From positions 76,210 to 119,864 of the forward strand of contig JAUYMS010000047.1 in assembly GCA_030698625.1 (NCBI GenBank): a stretch of 43,655 bases of DNA. Reading direction: 5' to 3'. Source of the DNA: Candidatus Omnitrophota bacterium. Lineage in GTDB: Bacteria; Omnitrophota; Omnitrophia; Omnitrophales; Aquincolibacteriaceae. The translations under genes were made by a program, and so were the position numbers. Shown piece after piece: positions 35,101 to 38,650 of this stretch. Position 1 is the stretch's first letter. The number at the start of each line of letters is the position of its first letter. Below the pieces are notes generated by a model. That model did no database searches. It was given only the letters and a program-made list of their open reading frames with translations, and had not been told where the DNA came from.

Positions 35101-36963
35101 ACTGAGGTCATATTGCGAATTAAGGTATCGAAACAGCGTCGCTCCGACATCACCGCTCGCACCCGTCACCGCGGGGCCCGCGCTTTGGCTTGTAATCCTC
35201 AGTTCGGACCGCACGGCGGCATAGCGTTTTCCGAGTGCGCTCTGTCTGAATGCTGCCCGCAGTGCCGGACTTGAACCGACACGGTTAACGGCCCGCATAA
35301 CCTCTTTTGTCACAGCCTGCTCATCGATCCCGAGGCCGCGCAGTTCAGAACGATCCGCCGAGATGAAGAAAGGACTTTCGTAGGTCTCGCGGCTTAGATC
35401 CCCGGACCGATACTTAAGGAGCGACTCTTGATAAACAGCCTGGCCGTTGAATTCTGTGATATGCGGCGCAATCAGGGCGTAGTTAAAACCCGCGGCCGTA
35501 AAATGATCTGCCAGAGGCCCGGCGTGGAAACCGCCAGAAATGACGACGGCCTGTTTCGCCCCCGTTTTTTGCAGGCGTGTCTTGATGTTCGCGATCATCC
35601 AATGGTCACGCTCTTTGGTACCGCGATAAAATGCGAGCGCCCTTTCGTAAATCTCATTGATCTCGTCAAGATGCTCAAAGCGCATATCGCGCACCCGGCC
35701 TTCGCGGTTGAGCTCAAGAAAGCGGCCGGCCAGCGTACGCGGTTGCAGATGTTCCTCTGCCCCTATAATGCGATCGTAATCGCTGGGCGTGAGTTCTAAG
35801 GCAAAGAGCTTTCGCACCAACCCGTAGTCGCGAAGCAGGGCCAAAAGGGCACGTTCCTGATCCGTCTCTGCCAGGGCATCACCGAGTCGTCCGGCCAGTT
35901 CATCAATTTCTTTAAAAAGGCGGCCGGCTTTAAGTTCACTGCGCAGGATCACATGGCCGATGAAACGATTAAGATTCGGGAAATCATCATAAGAAAATTC
36001 AGGGCCGAGCTCGGCGGCCATCGCTTCGATGAGAAGGCCCGTTTCCGGGTCGGGCAGGTCATCACGGACAACGGCCTGATCGAGAAGGACGGCAATTTCA
36101 TCATAGAGCGCGGGCAACAGCTTCCCTCTCACTTTACTCAGAAAACGGTCGCGCTCTGCACGGAAAGCGGAATAATCGACTTCATCCTGTAAGTGAACCA
36201 GGCGGTAGAACCGGAACAGCATCGGCCAATCGATCTGCCAGACGGCATCGCCCAAATCCAGGCCGAGGACATCTTTGGCTTCTTCGCGGAGATGTTTGAG
36301 ATAATCTTCCAGAGGAATTGTCCCCCGCGCATACCCGGTTTCAGTCTCAAGAAAGCGCCGCAACAGCACCGGCAGCAGGGTCGTTTCAAGGCGCTTGATT
36401 TGAGTTTGCATCTCGGCCAGAAAGGACTCATGCTTTTGCTCCGCTAACAATACATCGCGAAAGGCTTCGCCGCTCGCGCGATAGGCCGGTGCATTTTCAA
36501 TACCATAAGCCGCGGCGTCGGGCTCTTCAGAAAGAAATAATTCAACACCTTTTACGAGCGCCTTCTGTGTCAGTAATTCGAGGGCCGTCATTGTCGGCTT
36601 GGCGTGACCGGGGAAAAGCCGCAGCAATTCGGAATCGAGTTTCACGGCACTCCCCTCGACCAAAACCGTACTGACACCGCGGACATCGTGAAGGTGATGC
36701 AGAATCGCCTGAATATGCTTTTGGGCCTGGAAATTTCCGTGCGCGGTTTGGATGTGATAAATAACCGGATCGGACTTCGTTGACGAAATGATTTTTTCGA
36801 TGCGCCCGAGACCGGCCGGGAGCGCTAAAAGGAACGCATCAGGCGCCCTAAGAGGTGTGGGCTTCGAGACAAACGTGTACGCGGCTTGCGCAGGAATGAC
36901 CTGCTGAAAGATGAAAAGAAATGCCGTAAATAGCGCAATAATTCGGTGCTTTTGTGTGCCCAT
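20104..36963 (-). CDS. Giant 5,619-aa secreted-type multienzyme protein with RSELR linkers
   Basis: One uninterrupted frame from ATG 36963 (GAGGGG two to three bases upstream, rather close) to TGA... at 20104; roughly 0.6 MDa. Order: signal peptide 1-27 (IIALFTAFLFIFQQVIPAQA); ChaN/TraB-like head about 50-520; RSELR 538 and 585; extended SDR about 595-930; ROK kinase about 943-1275; sugar-phosphate cyclase about 1317-1665; degenerate HAD about 1780-2095; RSELR 2111; PRTase-like pair about 2130-2620; helical region; HAD (DWDGT) about 3110-3390; RSELR 3424; unrecognised block; RSELR 3989; second PRTase pair about 4010-4490; helical region; HAD (DVDDT) about 4995-5315; RSELR 5327; C-terminal helical domain. 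It carries cytosolic-type kinase and NAD enzymes behind a signal peptide, which is odd. Domain calls vary in strength; each is listed separately. No clear promoter was found in 36964-37148. Confidence 0.95.
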   Translation of the reverse strand: MGTQKHRIIALFTAFLFIFQQVIPAQAAYTFVSKPTPLRAPDAFLLALPAGLGRIEKIISSTKSDPVIYHIQTAHGNFQAQKHIQAILHHLHDVRGVSTVLVEGSAVKLDSELLRLFPGHAKPTMTALELLTQKALVKGVELFLSEEPDAAAYGIENAPAYRASGEAFRDVLLAEQKHESFLAEMQTQIKRLETTLLPVLLRRFLETETGYARGTIPLEDYLKHLREEAKDVLGLDLGDAVWQIDWPMLFRFYRLVHLQDEVDYSAFRAERDRFLSKVRGKLLPALYDEIAVLLDQAVVRDDLPDPETGLLIEAMAAELGPEFSYDDFPNLNRFIGHVILRSELKAGRLFKEIDELAGRLGDALAETDQERALLALLRDYGLVRKLFALELTPSDYDRIIGAEEHLQPRTLAGRFLELNREGRVRDMRFEHLDEINEIYERALAFYRGTKERDHWMIANIKTRLQKTGAKQAVVISGGFHAGPLADHFTAAGFNYALIAPHITEFNGQAVYQESLLKYRSGDLSRETYESPFFISADRSELRGLGIDEQAVTKEVMRAVNRVGSSPALRAAFRQSALGKRYAAVRSELRITSQSAGPAVTGASGDVGATLFRYLNSQYDLSRAVIRSPESRAELEKRAGRSFSADSYVEADFMDRDRMKQLLENANTFYHLAGIVGLGKGEESYPENFKVNGLAALGLMVWAEEAATEPRFIFASTQRVYEILEDADVTAWLEKVLAHIETRKQEVFLDSADYNEALEELNADILKRFPMPKNAYPYELGKRLAEMYLERSRLKNPLAVRISNVYGPGHQSGRKVQRMIAARLDGKHVTEKAEERDYVYVQDVAEILFAAGSTLEPGPEKIVDLASGTVTDTDEIWGLIKKHAPEGTGTVTFKGEMQPANKQDPSWSRRMLGERSFTHPETGVRNQIDDMRYERNLRPKAEGGPVIVVDAGGTHTRVGLWDGEKITDRVTYDTPSYKIATVAGKPIAEMQRIWLERLKQEVDRLMALHPDVKQISIGFAGPTDEEGNFAESAVIWGPEKNLIKNRDLEDYFGLPVRAVNDLTAAVYRYGRDPRFAGLQTLGLITVSSGIGTKLFDIGKGEVIIDKAGRAGEIGHTVVDDSRDAIQEEGVKGELNAYGSGRGIANLARRMARRKRTKALYNKSSVKAAIDGLKTDIQGIKGDDLTEYIAAGVQAGDEFAWAVLRESIRYFVRVLNPYILANAPDKIIFMGGVAESLGQTYLDAVIDKLSERGVYGYTREELQDMFVLGELDGENGLRGAGLLGFNPNQTEPERPYDGGYVEVRTDERGVEAVEARAPNDIQYRDYFTENAFDPQNPILADLLSSNNVIFVTEKFVAENLGVRAEIEKYVEAHGIHMKGEIQVYEGGENIKNPDAVRELTDYAQDRGFDRNGIFVVIGGGAVMDMVGMVAAQYRRKVKYIRIPTTFLGQVDAAVGVKVGIDYRGAKNFVGAFYPPFASITDARFLESLPLREVRGGTAEVIKIAMVSNPGLFETLEEYGTDFIKRMSKTERTKFVRDAAMELLWHLRLDFFENNLMRHVDFGHVLAHKFEAMTGFELRHGEAVAIDVLMSAYIARERGMLSVEDFTRILNLHHKLGQPFYHPALDPVEAWQGIKESIGHKGGRLMMVVPIAIGRTAFIDSLRPDELEDALRFLKTQQDTKEFTEIGDEPKELEFLEEYIESLPENAADYIDEISGVLDDLYGQSIEKLINIASNDLADLELRTAAHGMLMDSSVEIDDKTSEISLRHPGLAGIRFAKGPDGKFRANVPVKTRTAEEITLHLKDKNVFALALDDAVTGQDAVMPEMIDALMELLKEGKTLAFITLRHLRVEDFATLEPGQNLGIVKDLFAHAEFTKDMLPQVIVYASASSSKIVFSESADSRGTYIPVEDHAYTQGRGRHKVFTPAEQLSLARVDRVLLKIHRENYERFDLAHGDFTVQDFMREQVERDDFGIQYFPNRIKGGFAAVANWKIRILGRLILDEYARDPAGTGTVPLIPRLHRERGVFLSKENNQHDDAIFDLQEKGFAIGDIVFIGGKFGGNSINRTLGEIPGLSVVSISPPTQGTPDILQLEASPVPETGPERFLRILRARDTRSELRSIDESRLNPVSREIVSREAAALGSDNLDWILRGVLGKTSREQVSDLEADLFLYEGKLRPETILYRPHMRPADIPHSNRMKKAVRITSSNHPVSTVISESIAQALIEKLRERGVNLDDTTDLSVMGKYTGGLVLAAIASGQLDVPMLTLTKMPYPFLVPDHSRLLRIEEPHMPIDNPEYYSNAYVQPRTRILFLDDESTTGRVGQNLAEKLADFAIQTIGVGVVVQSSPEAEERFLESGLPYVHIDSLKPEIIAGADRDVPTVVPFEQAIPAVAMTVSDADADLSGMPINEYPAEDGRLFTDHPFRGLTMPLSPELARQAGAAIRREIRNLIGDIGERRRAYYGKGRTLFLAGTTPSGILAAVPAARQTRLPLIGAMNRPEPKGYAEMDISDVVNYISLDGYAYSLFGLTAGDAVVLVSGELFDGEEQVRIIHALRDKGVEVLGSISVIESALYGGRERIEAETGVPARSLRKGNFISPDMRRWNATKSIHDSLKYAVMRLEDEVRKLNPDAHVREIRMLPSSFTTHTMIQGSDFDEAYVFVEGVSEHELAQFQEPFGRWISVGAAALDGLNEKAPRLISTWHEDAAVKSYELESLPLVRVYENGRFLSQEELIRNKIKVVRGVSRKQIARIRWFLTEGEMRREDVETLLASRGRDVRSSPRLQALKRLLDEPRETAYLSDAALNWVRRFEAEYTAGKRSFEFGEENKAEMVPVLRELLAKAMIRVWNGKLIPVWRHHSTRFSDRFWTEQAEIVGYEQELNDLDREWLANLPESAVLSGRLASNKPRTFELKKWDWRFSPYLMEIILRSWQGNETLNRAQQNRLIDAFGDGDAFSVAAALELAETREQELAPRIRGKILKLLDVDGEAAEALEAFFGREQTRVDMMIKLLFRWMRFSDASPDAALTWVLENLLEHDREARIPPMVMQNITTHLGKVFAQISDDRIRERVTAHLVGQSRDFRKRSAERGAKVVSDLGLVRKGSVEPGVVPSEAAAATRDRKLLFDGLEAARQQGRSVDALATDWDGTMNDASSSRSHVVNPEHAFWLNWLMEQGKKIVVTTGASYDRFHDQALDTAVNPVPIRAGPNFAVFNDTVAYLNDRPHDYPKFPQSFLDLLHDIMTRRGWHELDIGRPPHSVYYKKGITGAEALSEAEAVRAELPNDVFHYSFVSNGGAKGQFFKIAPVTKAAVFDVPLFDGEKLDPDRTMVAGDYVLPSGIDGPLLEAGRSLRVYVGPGEIDGALNLENKNEAGTLLMLEAFAASTLLEIRSESGADPDEMLEALRKRLADTPAIGEPRAESMIGHVRALVETDRSELRAQSQEEAVRVLLGLFSADDAPENGVAAASYPSVHARLARAVVGTVSPEVSEPTLISGAFGNVDVLLMPEQTGENARVAAQDIRYLTGSVRLAAAAVLEITKHMDMGQALNLHTLPYLLDYSWNDQSPDVYERELAFMKRDSAEAAMGSLLTDGRLFETDEAGNLHLIHMTLGKNDMLASAEKEVYTSVRAVGPAVYTTPVVGGRVSSLVHEHWKNLQMRRNVPADAAPEDYYLVFKAPYTTGAVNRTSNWMDYLGFGRAYLEAVDRAGARLDWAAQGEAGVRSEVVRQYRDAYGFLAKAVDSDTEASLERFDEFWNKYTKAREVMPFLNQVFFEIYKNYVMLYQNDSDSEELRQEAVLNQANYYSVVYEVDPEQRTRFNPELFRPDFNALALALGKRIRGFDPQQFKRFVVERFHTFTAVKLLEGAVLESDTADYAGLAEGLPNLTGLIYYNVVYHNYLKEDPDARHDFELVIADVIREAYAERNILVPVLASLVPTGEAGVWQMPGAEVKVLDVRFDDPATMRTVTIGRELDLRISPEKIVRAAHRALTHIEAPRKEGDRSELRTTTPGSYTIDDVRRALPEFTVDDNAAEAYRREANAVHSLNPDWVLRSILGKASGEVITGEEKRLFLSEGKILPMNRFFYPQFRPAEIPHSNGLKKAVPVTGSDHPISVAAAASVMHAVIEALRAEGGTEALDYVMGKYNAGLLPGLLTARELELPLLTLTKLKFGAFDSALAGGANRLTMAEPHMLQSSPEFESRAVVPPGSRILYVDDEATTGRVMQNIRQMLETGRAELASAGIVLRTSPEALERLASETFPYVFLEAVNATEPGHAPFGEAVRVWNAPADGAVVPFDAAIRHYPVADTKETVWTDHAFRGMSVPLTPEQFRSAGKNAQAALESELGKLANLRRSYYAQGKTLYVAGPTTSGLYGAAAIADATHLPLMTASNRPAPIESDAQTVDYIGANGYAMTFHGLTAGDGIILVTGELTDGEEQRRMVASLHEKGIHVLASVSMIENTRYVGSSRLKRELGIPVLSLQKYTAQEAIKQINHTDNAFAALKYATIRLDEEIKKINPAAAVTEILSMPNSLTMGLTLAQSDFDSNFIVVDGLTQEQLMPLQENLHSWLAGSEMKVEGYNVKPPSLISSEDMRTVWAEEGRDRMPYVSIYKDRTFRSFTDIVAAGENPVHLLLRKHVARIKWLLSEDELDSEQLTELLALLNGQPQQNRSRIADAEIFSAELAERRFSAEVLRWIREIDRVHRESATMIRVDESEKESFLTALKSLVDEKMVDIINGKISAVWREGSAGMSESYWRNLLSVPGLEDEVAAFGSELSPDTDFSVLKRMLGTGPVGRARAIDFLSKRPEIFYEAVVKEIVRLLSSGEISGFMNADQMRVFGLHLVMMRWTQSGAVEAVRTTRQLLWATRDQNFGPRIPPVMKRSLARLIAPLYEDLDASPLRRELQSFLIEQGIHSSNVVAMDQVRKDLGFLGEYLGSVPDLERGRLEEVAEVLSGFGGSLAVASKLARSSHRTSAVFEARSLLARLPLKLNAEAGVIRGIHGSEFVVHDTKRIEPSTLPAIKSWVEIAEALKNKRVFIFDVDDTLIPMHGTISEEMVGLIVGLLNADKIVELNTLRFLGPEGLDGLEKGMGLGFLENIFEHPRFNPRSLSRLKLFSLGSAHKYAFSQSPDGKITADEDLPYYEEHREGRILSLKDNRNIEAAIRILQELDAEESDRLGFHAPFASLAEFDARKISRREAVILYSPNLDYSINQLNKLDNWKLRILQAKASERLREAGIDDFQVHIGDGRVLVLAKENPGKIDGVHDLIKQGFEISQMVFFEDNFEAEGQGYKLLVLPELDVVNVGAPIRGPANLIQPPDTIGYTRKTERILKDHLDGLGADRSELRVDTVTVFQKYRAQTLPLRFEELGTAVLVKMLSGLLGRAAYAEKAGIVRTRPESALVRAFGTGRIRPTAKWKSRLQEAAAADTGQVLLDAAWLNPLIDRNPRALYVLLKSLDNVSAGSFAPQPLVGFAGTRELLDRAADALRNKHNGLSVMERFDAERFLSASRLAELIEVVSPGDLERHIERHHYGVVALSSAAHTASLPAAAVRFILNPDEVSDEDLAAVGFLVPGLLKAASLIRNVPNRAERIRLLESSLQNIVPGAHAVAGGFAVALASYIDEVLVNRGLIEVSA
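20107..20970 (-). other. Domain: C-terminal helical domain of the giant protein
   Basis: Residues about 5332-5619, directly after the last RSELR. Helical, Ala/Leu-rich (AVLVKMLSGLLGRAAYAEK, VVALSSAAHTASLPAAAVRF). No family recognised. Confidence 0.4.
20971..20985 (-). repeat. RSELR motif 6 (residues 5327-5331)
   Basis: CGT TCA GAG CTC CGG, preceded by Ala-Asp. Separates the last HAD domain from the C-terminal domain. Confidence 0.85.
21019..21981 (-). other. Domain: HAD-fold domain with intact DVDDT
   Basis: Residues about 4995-5315. VFIFDVDDTLIPMHG gives the nucleophile at Asp5025 and the acid/base at Asp5027; QMVFFEDNFEAEG is the likely late acidic motif. Paralogous to the dead copy at 1780-2095. 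It closes the second PRTase module. Confidence 0.65.
23494..24936 (-). other. Domain: phosphoribosyltransferase-like pair, copy 2
   Basis: Residues about 4010-4490. Paralogue of copy 1: NPDWVLRSILGK, RPAEIPHSN, MAEPHML, ILYVDDEATTGR (Asp4201, Asp4202), LYVAGPTTSGLYGAA and TGELTDGEEQ (4414-4423). The spacing between the two loops (about 213 residues) is close to copy 1 (about 224). Confidence 0.5.
24985..24999 (-). repeat. RSELR motif 5 (residues 3989-3993)
   Basis: CGA TCG GAA CTA AGG, preceded by Gly-Asp. Separates the unrecognised block from PRTase module 2. Confidence 0.85.
25009..26676 (-). other. Region: unrecognised block between RSELR 3424 and 3989
   Basis: Residues about 3430-3985. 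Contains FGNVDVLLMPEQ, LHLIHMTLGKND, APYTTGAVNRTSNWMDYLGFG and a long helical, aromatic-rich part (FDEFWNKYTKAREVM, QVFFEIYKNYVMLYQ). Bounded exactly by two RSELR motifs. I recognise no family. Confidence 0.4.
26680..26694 (-). repeat. RSELR motif 4 (residues 3424-3428)
   Basis: CGC TCC GAA CTG AGG, preceded by Thr-Asp. Separates the DWDGT HAD domain from the unrecognised block. Confidence 0.85.
26794..27636 (-). other. Domain: HAD phosphatase with intact DxDGT
   Basis: Residues about 3110-3390. DALATDWDGTMND places the nucleophile at Asp3136 and the second Asp at 3138; KKIVVTTGASYDRF is motif II; TMVAGDYVLPSGIDGPLL is the late acidic/GD motif. Resembles Cof/sucrose-phosphatase-type HAD-IIB enzymes, which dephosphorylate sugar phosphates. 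Confidence 0.75.
27679..29046 (-). other. Region: helical segment of module 1
   Basis: Residues about 2640-3095. Predicted mostly helical by composition; GVSRKQIARIRWFL and RIPPMVMQNI have clear counterparts in the second module (RKHVARIKWLL, RIPPVMKRSL). No catalytic motif seen; HEAT-like scaffold possible. Confidence 0.4.
29104..30576 (-). other. Domain: phosphoribosyltransferase-like pair, copy 1
   Basis: Residues about 2130-2620. LDWILRGVLGK, RPADIPHSN, RIEEPHMP and a PRPP-loop-like LFLDDESTTGR (Asp2309, Asp2310) resemble PRTase_2 (PF15609) proteins of Ter operons. A second Rossmann-like part follows (LFLAGTTPSGILAA, SGELFDGEEQ at 2533-2542) that may equal the TRSP domain. GSDFDEAYVFVEG downstream recalls a nucleotidyltransferase motif, weakly. 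Confidence 0.5.
30619..30633 (-). repeat. RSELR motif 3 (residues 2111-2115)
   Basis: CGC TCG GAG CTT CGC, preceded by Asp-Thr. Separates the dead HAD domain from PRTase module 1. Confidence 0.85.
30679..31626 (-). other. Domain: degenerate HAD-fold domain
   Basis: Residues about 1780-2095. Paralogue of the HAD domain at 4995-5315: KDKNVFALALDDAVTG corresponds to KNKRVFIFDVDDTLIP, so Ala1808 stands where the nucleophile Asp should be. NWKIRILGR versus NWKLRILQA and GDIVFIGGKFGGN versus SQMVFFEDNFEAEG align, and the late acidic motif is also lost here. Probably not a phosphatase; a scaffold or regulatory role is possible. Confidence 0.6.
31969..33015 (-). other. Domain: sugar-phosphate cyclase (EEVS/dehydroquinate synthase superfamily)
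   Basis: Residues about 1317-1665. NAD motifs GGENIKN (1384-1390) and VIGGGAVMDM (Gly1416-1418); IPTTFLGQVDAAVGVKVG and KNFVGAFYPP; metal ligands in GGTAEVIKIAM (Glu), DFGHVLAHKFE (His) and LRHGEAVAID (His). The VGVKxG and GAFYPP wording is closer to what I know of 2-epi-5-epi-valiolone synthases than to AroB (VGGKTG, GAFYQP). Substrate call is inference. Confidence 0.75.
33139..34137 (-). other. Domain: ROK-family sugar kinase
   Basis: Residues about 943-1275. ATP phosphate motif VDAGGTHTRVG (Asp949), sugar-binding IGFAGPTDEEG, AVNDLTAAVY with the catalytic Asp, SSGIGTK, and the EIGH motif (Glu1111-His1114). The usual CxCGxxGCxE zinc loop that follows is replaced by a Cys-free EEGVKGELNAYGSG. 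ROK members include glucokinases and the C7-cyclitol kinases of the acarbose and validamycin pathways. Confidence 0.85.
34174..35181 (-). other. Domain: extended SDR (NAD-dependent epimerase/dehydratase)
   Basis: Residues about 595-930. NAD(P)-binding VTGASGDVGATL (Gly601-Gly607), NTFYHLAG, FIFASTQRVYE and the catalytic YELGK (Tyr777, Lys781), then RISNVYGPG. All hallmarks of the extended SDR family acting on nucleotide sugars or related polyols are intact. It lies directly in front of the ROK kinase with no RSELR between them. Confidence 0.88.
35197..35211 (-). repeat. RSELR motif 2 (residues 585-589)
   Basis: CGG TCC GAA CTG AGG, preceded by Ala-Val. Ten residues before the SDR glycine motif. 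Confidence 0.85.
35338..35352 (-). repeat. RSELR motif 1 (residues 538-542)
   Basis: CGT TCT GAA CTG CGC, preceded by Ala-Asp. Ends the ChaN-like head. Confidence 0.85.
35404..36882 (-). other. Domain: ChaN/TraB-like head of the giant protein
   Basis: Residues about 28-520. Begins IEKIISSTKSDPVIYHIQTAHGNFQAQ in pieces (AH...AQ motif), then STVLVEGS and AAYGIENAPAY, and ends AVVISGGFHAG (His480), ALIAPHITEF. The left giant protein has the same order of motifs (GGFH at 494). The pattern resembles the ChaN/TraB(TIKI)-like superfamily of putative metal- or heme-binding or protease-like domains. No function can be assigned. Confidence 0.5.
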
Positions 36964-37148
36964 CGCCCCTCATGAACTCAGCCATAAAATTTGTGCTAAC
37001 TTGTTGGCTCATAAAGGCTACCATCCATTCGGGGGTTCTTCAATTGAGGGGAATTTGCTAACTAGCACGGGCTAACACGGCTAAACAGAGCCGACCATTT
37101 GTTAATAACTCTGCTGCTGATTCTGCTGATTTTCATGCTCCTGCTACG

Positions 37149-38015
37149 TTAGGCGACGATATTCAGGGAAAGGGTGTCTGAGGACTTCTCTTTGGGGACC
37201 ACATAGGGCTGACGCCAAGACACGGCGTGTCTTTTTTCACTCTCATCTTCCAGGTCCAGCTTCCACAAAATGCGTACAGACACGTCATACGCCGGCCCTG
37301 TTAATTCTGAGGTATCGAATTCAAAATTGAGGCGGCCCGTATCCGGCAGAATACATTCATTCTCGACGCGATGCCCGCCGTGGTCTGTAAGCCGGGCCTT
37401 AACGGTGAACTCGAGAGACGAGAAGACCGGGTGCATGCCGACCCTTATCCGGAAATCTTCGATACTCCGGGACTCTTCATTGATCGCGATCTGCAGTACC
37501 GCGTCGACAATGCTGTATTCCATAAATACGCCAAACCACTTCTGCTTCGCGGCTTCGATTTCGGGGAAGATCCGTTTAAGATCACGCCGCAGCATCTCGG
37601 CCTGCCTTAGCTGCTCGTTACGAATCCATTCCATTTCACTGCGGATTGAGGAGACGGAGATCTCCTCCTGCCACTCTGCCAGCGACAAATCCGCATTTCT
37701 ATACATGACTTCAATATCGCGCAGTACCTCAAGCTCCCATTCAGCCGCCGTGCCGTTGGCGTCGCGGTCCCACGACAGACTCACATAATCCGCAAGATTC
37801 CGAAGTTGCGTAATCTTCGCCTTCAGAAGAAGCAGGCGATGCTCCCCCGGCGACCATTTAGGGCGAATCAACACGGGCTCGGGCTTTTCATGGGCTTGCT
37901 CTACAGCGAGAGGGGCCGGATCGGCCAGGAATTCAGCAGAATGCGCGCGAGGGGCATACTGATTTAATGCCAGGAAGAATACGAAAATTAAACCCAGACT
38001 CTTTGGATAACTCAT
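37149..38015 (-). CDS. Secreted protein of unknown function, 288 aa
   Basis: Signal peptide at residues 1-26 (SLGLIFVFFLALNQYAPRAHS). The middle is helical and charged (HRLLLLKAKITQLRNLADYV, EWIRNEQLRQAEMLRRDLKR), the C-terminal half beta-rich (SLEFTVKARLTDHGG, AYDVSVRILWKLD). No family recognised. It lies 185 nt upstream of the giant gene in the same orientation; the intervening sequence has no ORF and no clear terminator. Confidence 0.75.
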   Translation of the reverse strand: MSYPKSLGLIFVFFLALNQYAPRAHSAEFLADPAPLAVEQAHEKPEPVLIRPKWSPGEHRLLLLKAKITQLRNLADYVSLSWDRDANGTAAEWELEVLRDIEVMYRNADLSLAEWQEEISVSSIRSEMEWIRNEQLRQAEMLRRDLKRIFPEIEAAKQKWFGVFMEYSIVDAVLQIAINEESRSIEDFRIRVGMHPVFSSLEFTVKARLTDHGGHRVENECILPDTGRLNFEFDTSELTGPAYDVSVRILWKLDLEDESEKRHAVSWRQPYVVPKEKSSDTLSLNIVA

Positions 38016-38043
38016 AGCAGGGTTTAATTAACGGACTAATTCG

Positions 38044-38646
38044 CTAAAAGATTAACCGCAAAAAGAATTGCTCCAGAATATCGTGGGCCCTGACAAGCAC
38101 CGGCTCACCGTCGCCAGTGAGTATCGCCTCAAAATAGAGAGCGCGCAGCCGTGCAAGACCCAGCCGGGCCTTTTCAACATCTTTATATTTGGCGGCCGGC
38201 AGAAGGCTCAGCTGCCCGGCGGGCACACCGAGGAGTGCATCCCCGAGTATGATGACTCCGCGCTCACGCAGATAAAACGCACTTTCCCCCCGAGACTTCT
38301 GATCCGGCAAATGGAGCACTTCGATATCGCAGGCGAGCTTGTCACCCTCACGAAAGGTATGATCGGGCTTTTCTTTTAAAAGGGGCGCGTCTTCCTCGTG
38401 GATCCAGATCGGAACCGACAAATCCCGGCGTAAATCATAGGCCATTCTCTCATGGTCTTTATTGCTCAGGTAGATCGCCTCAAACGGCCCTCTCGCCTTC
38501 AGCTCTTTGTATTCCTTCTCCGGCAATCTGACCGGGTCAATGAGCACTTGCGCATTCTCGCCCTGCACTAAGGTCCCGTTAAAATTGTAGCCCTTCTCTT
38601 CAGACAACGCCGACCAAGTCCATATTCCTTTGACAATCTCTTTCAT
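38044..38646 (-). CDS. MBL-fold protein without the canonical metal site
   Basis: 200 aa, ATG 38646 four bases after the nucleotidyltransferase stop. The fold order is that of metallo-beta-lactamase-like proteins (GYNFNGTLVQGENAQVLIDP, then AIYLSNKDHERMAYDL, GDKLACDIEVLHLPD, GVIILGDALLG, TGDGEPVL). The usual THxHxDH is replaced by LSNKDHER and the later His positions are changed, so a dinuclear zinc site is unlikely. I recall a related group with an LTNRxHxR wording. Its co-transcription with the HTH/nucleotidyltransferase pair may be incidental. Confidence 0.65.
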   Translation of the reverse strand: MKEIVKGIWTWSALSEEKGYNFNGTLVQGENAQVLIDPVRLPEKEYKELKARGPFEAIYLSNKDHERMAYDLRRDLSVPIWIHEEDAPLLKEKPDHTFREGDKLACDIEVLHLPDQKSRGESAFYLRERGVIILGDALLGVPAGQLSLLPAAKYKDVEKARLGLARLRALYFEAILTGDGEPVLVRAHDILEQFFLRLIF

Positions 38647-38650
38647 ACAA

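Noticed and set aside
20104-36963. RSELR copies as DNA repeats or recombination sites
   Set aside because: Codons differ at almost every position between copies and flanking DNA is unrelated.
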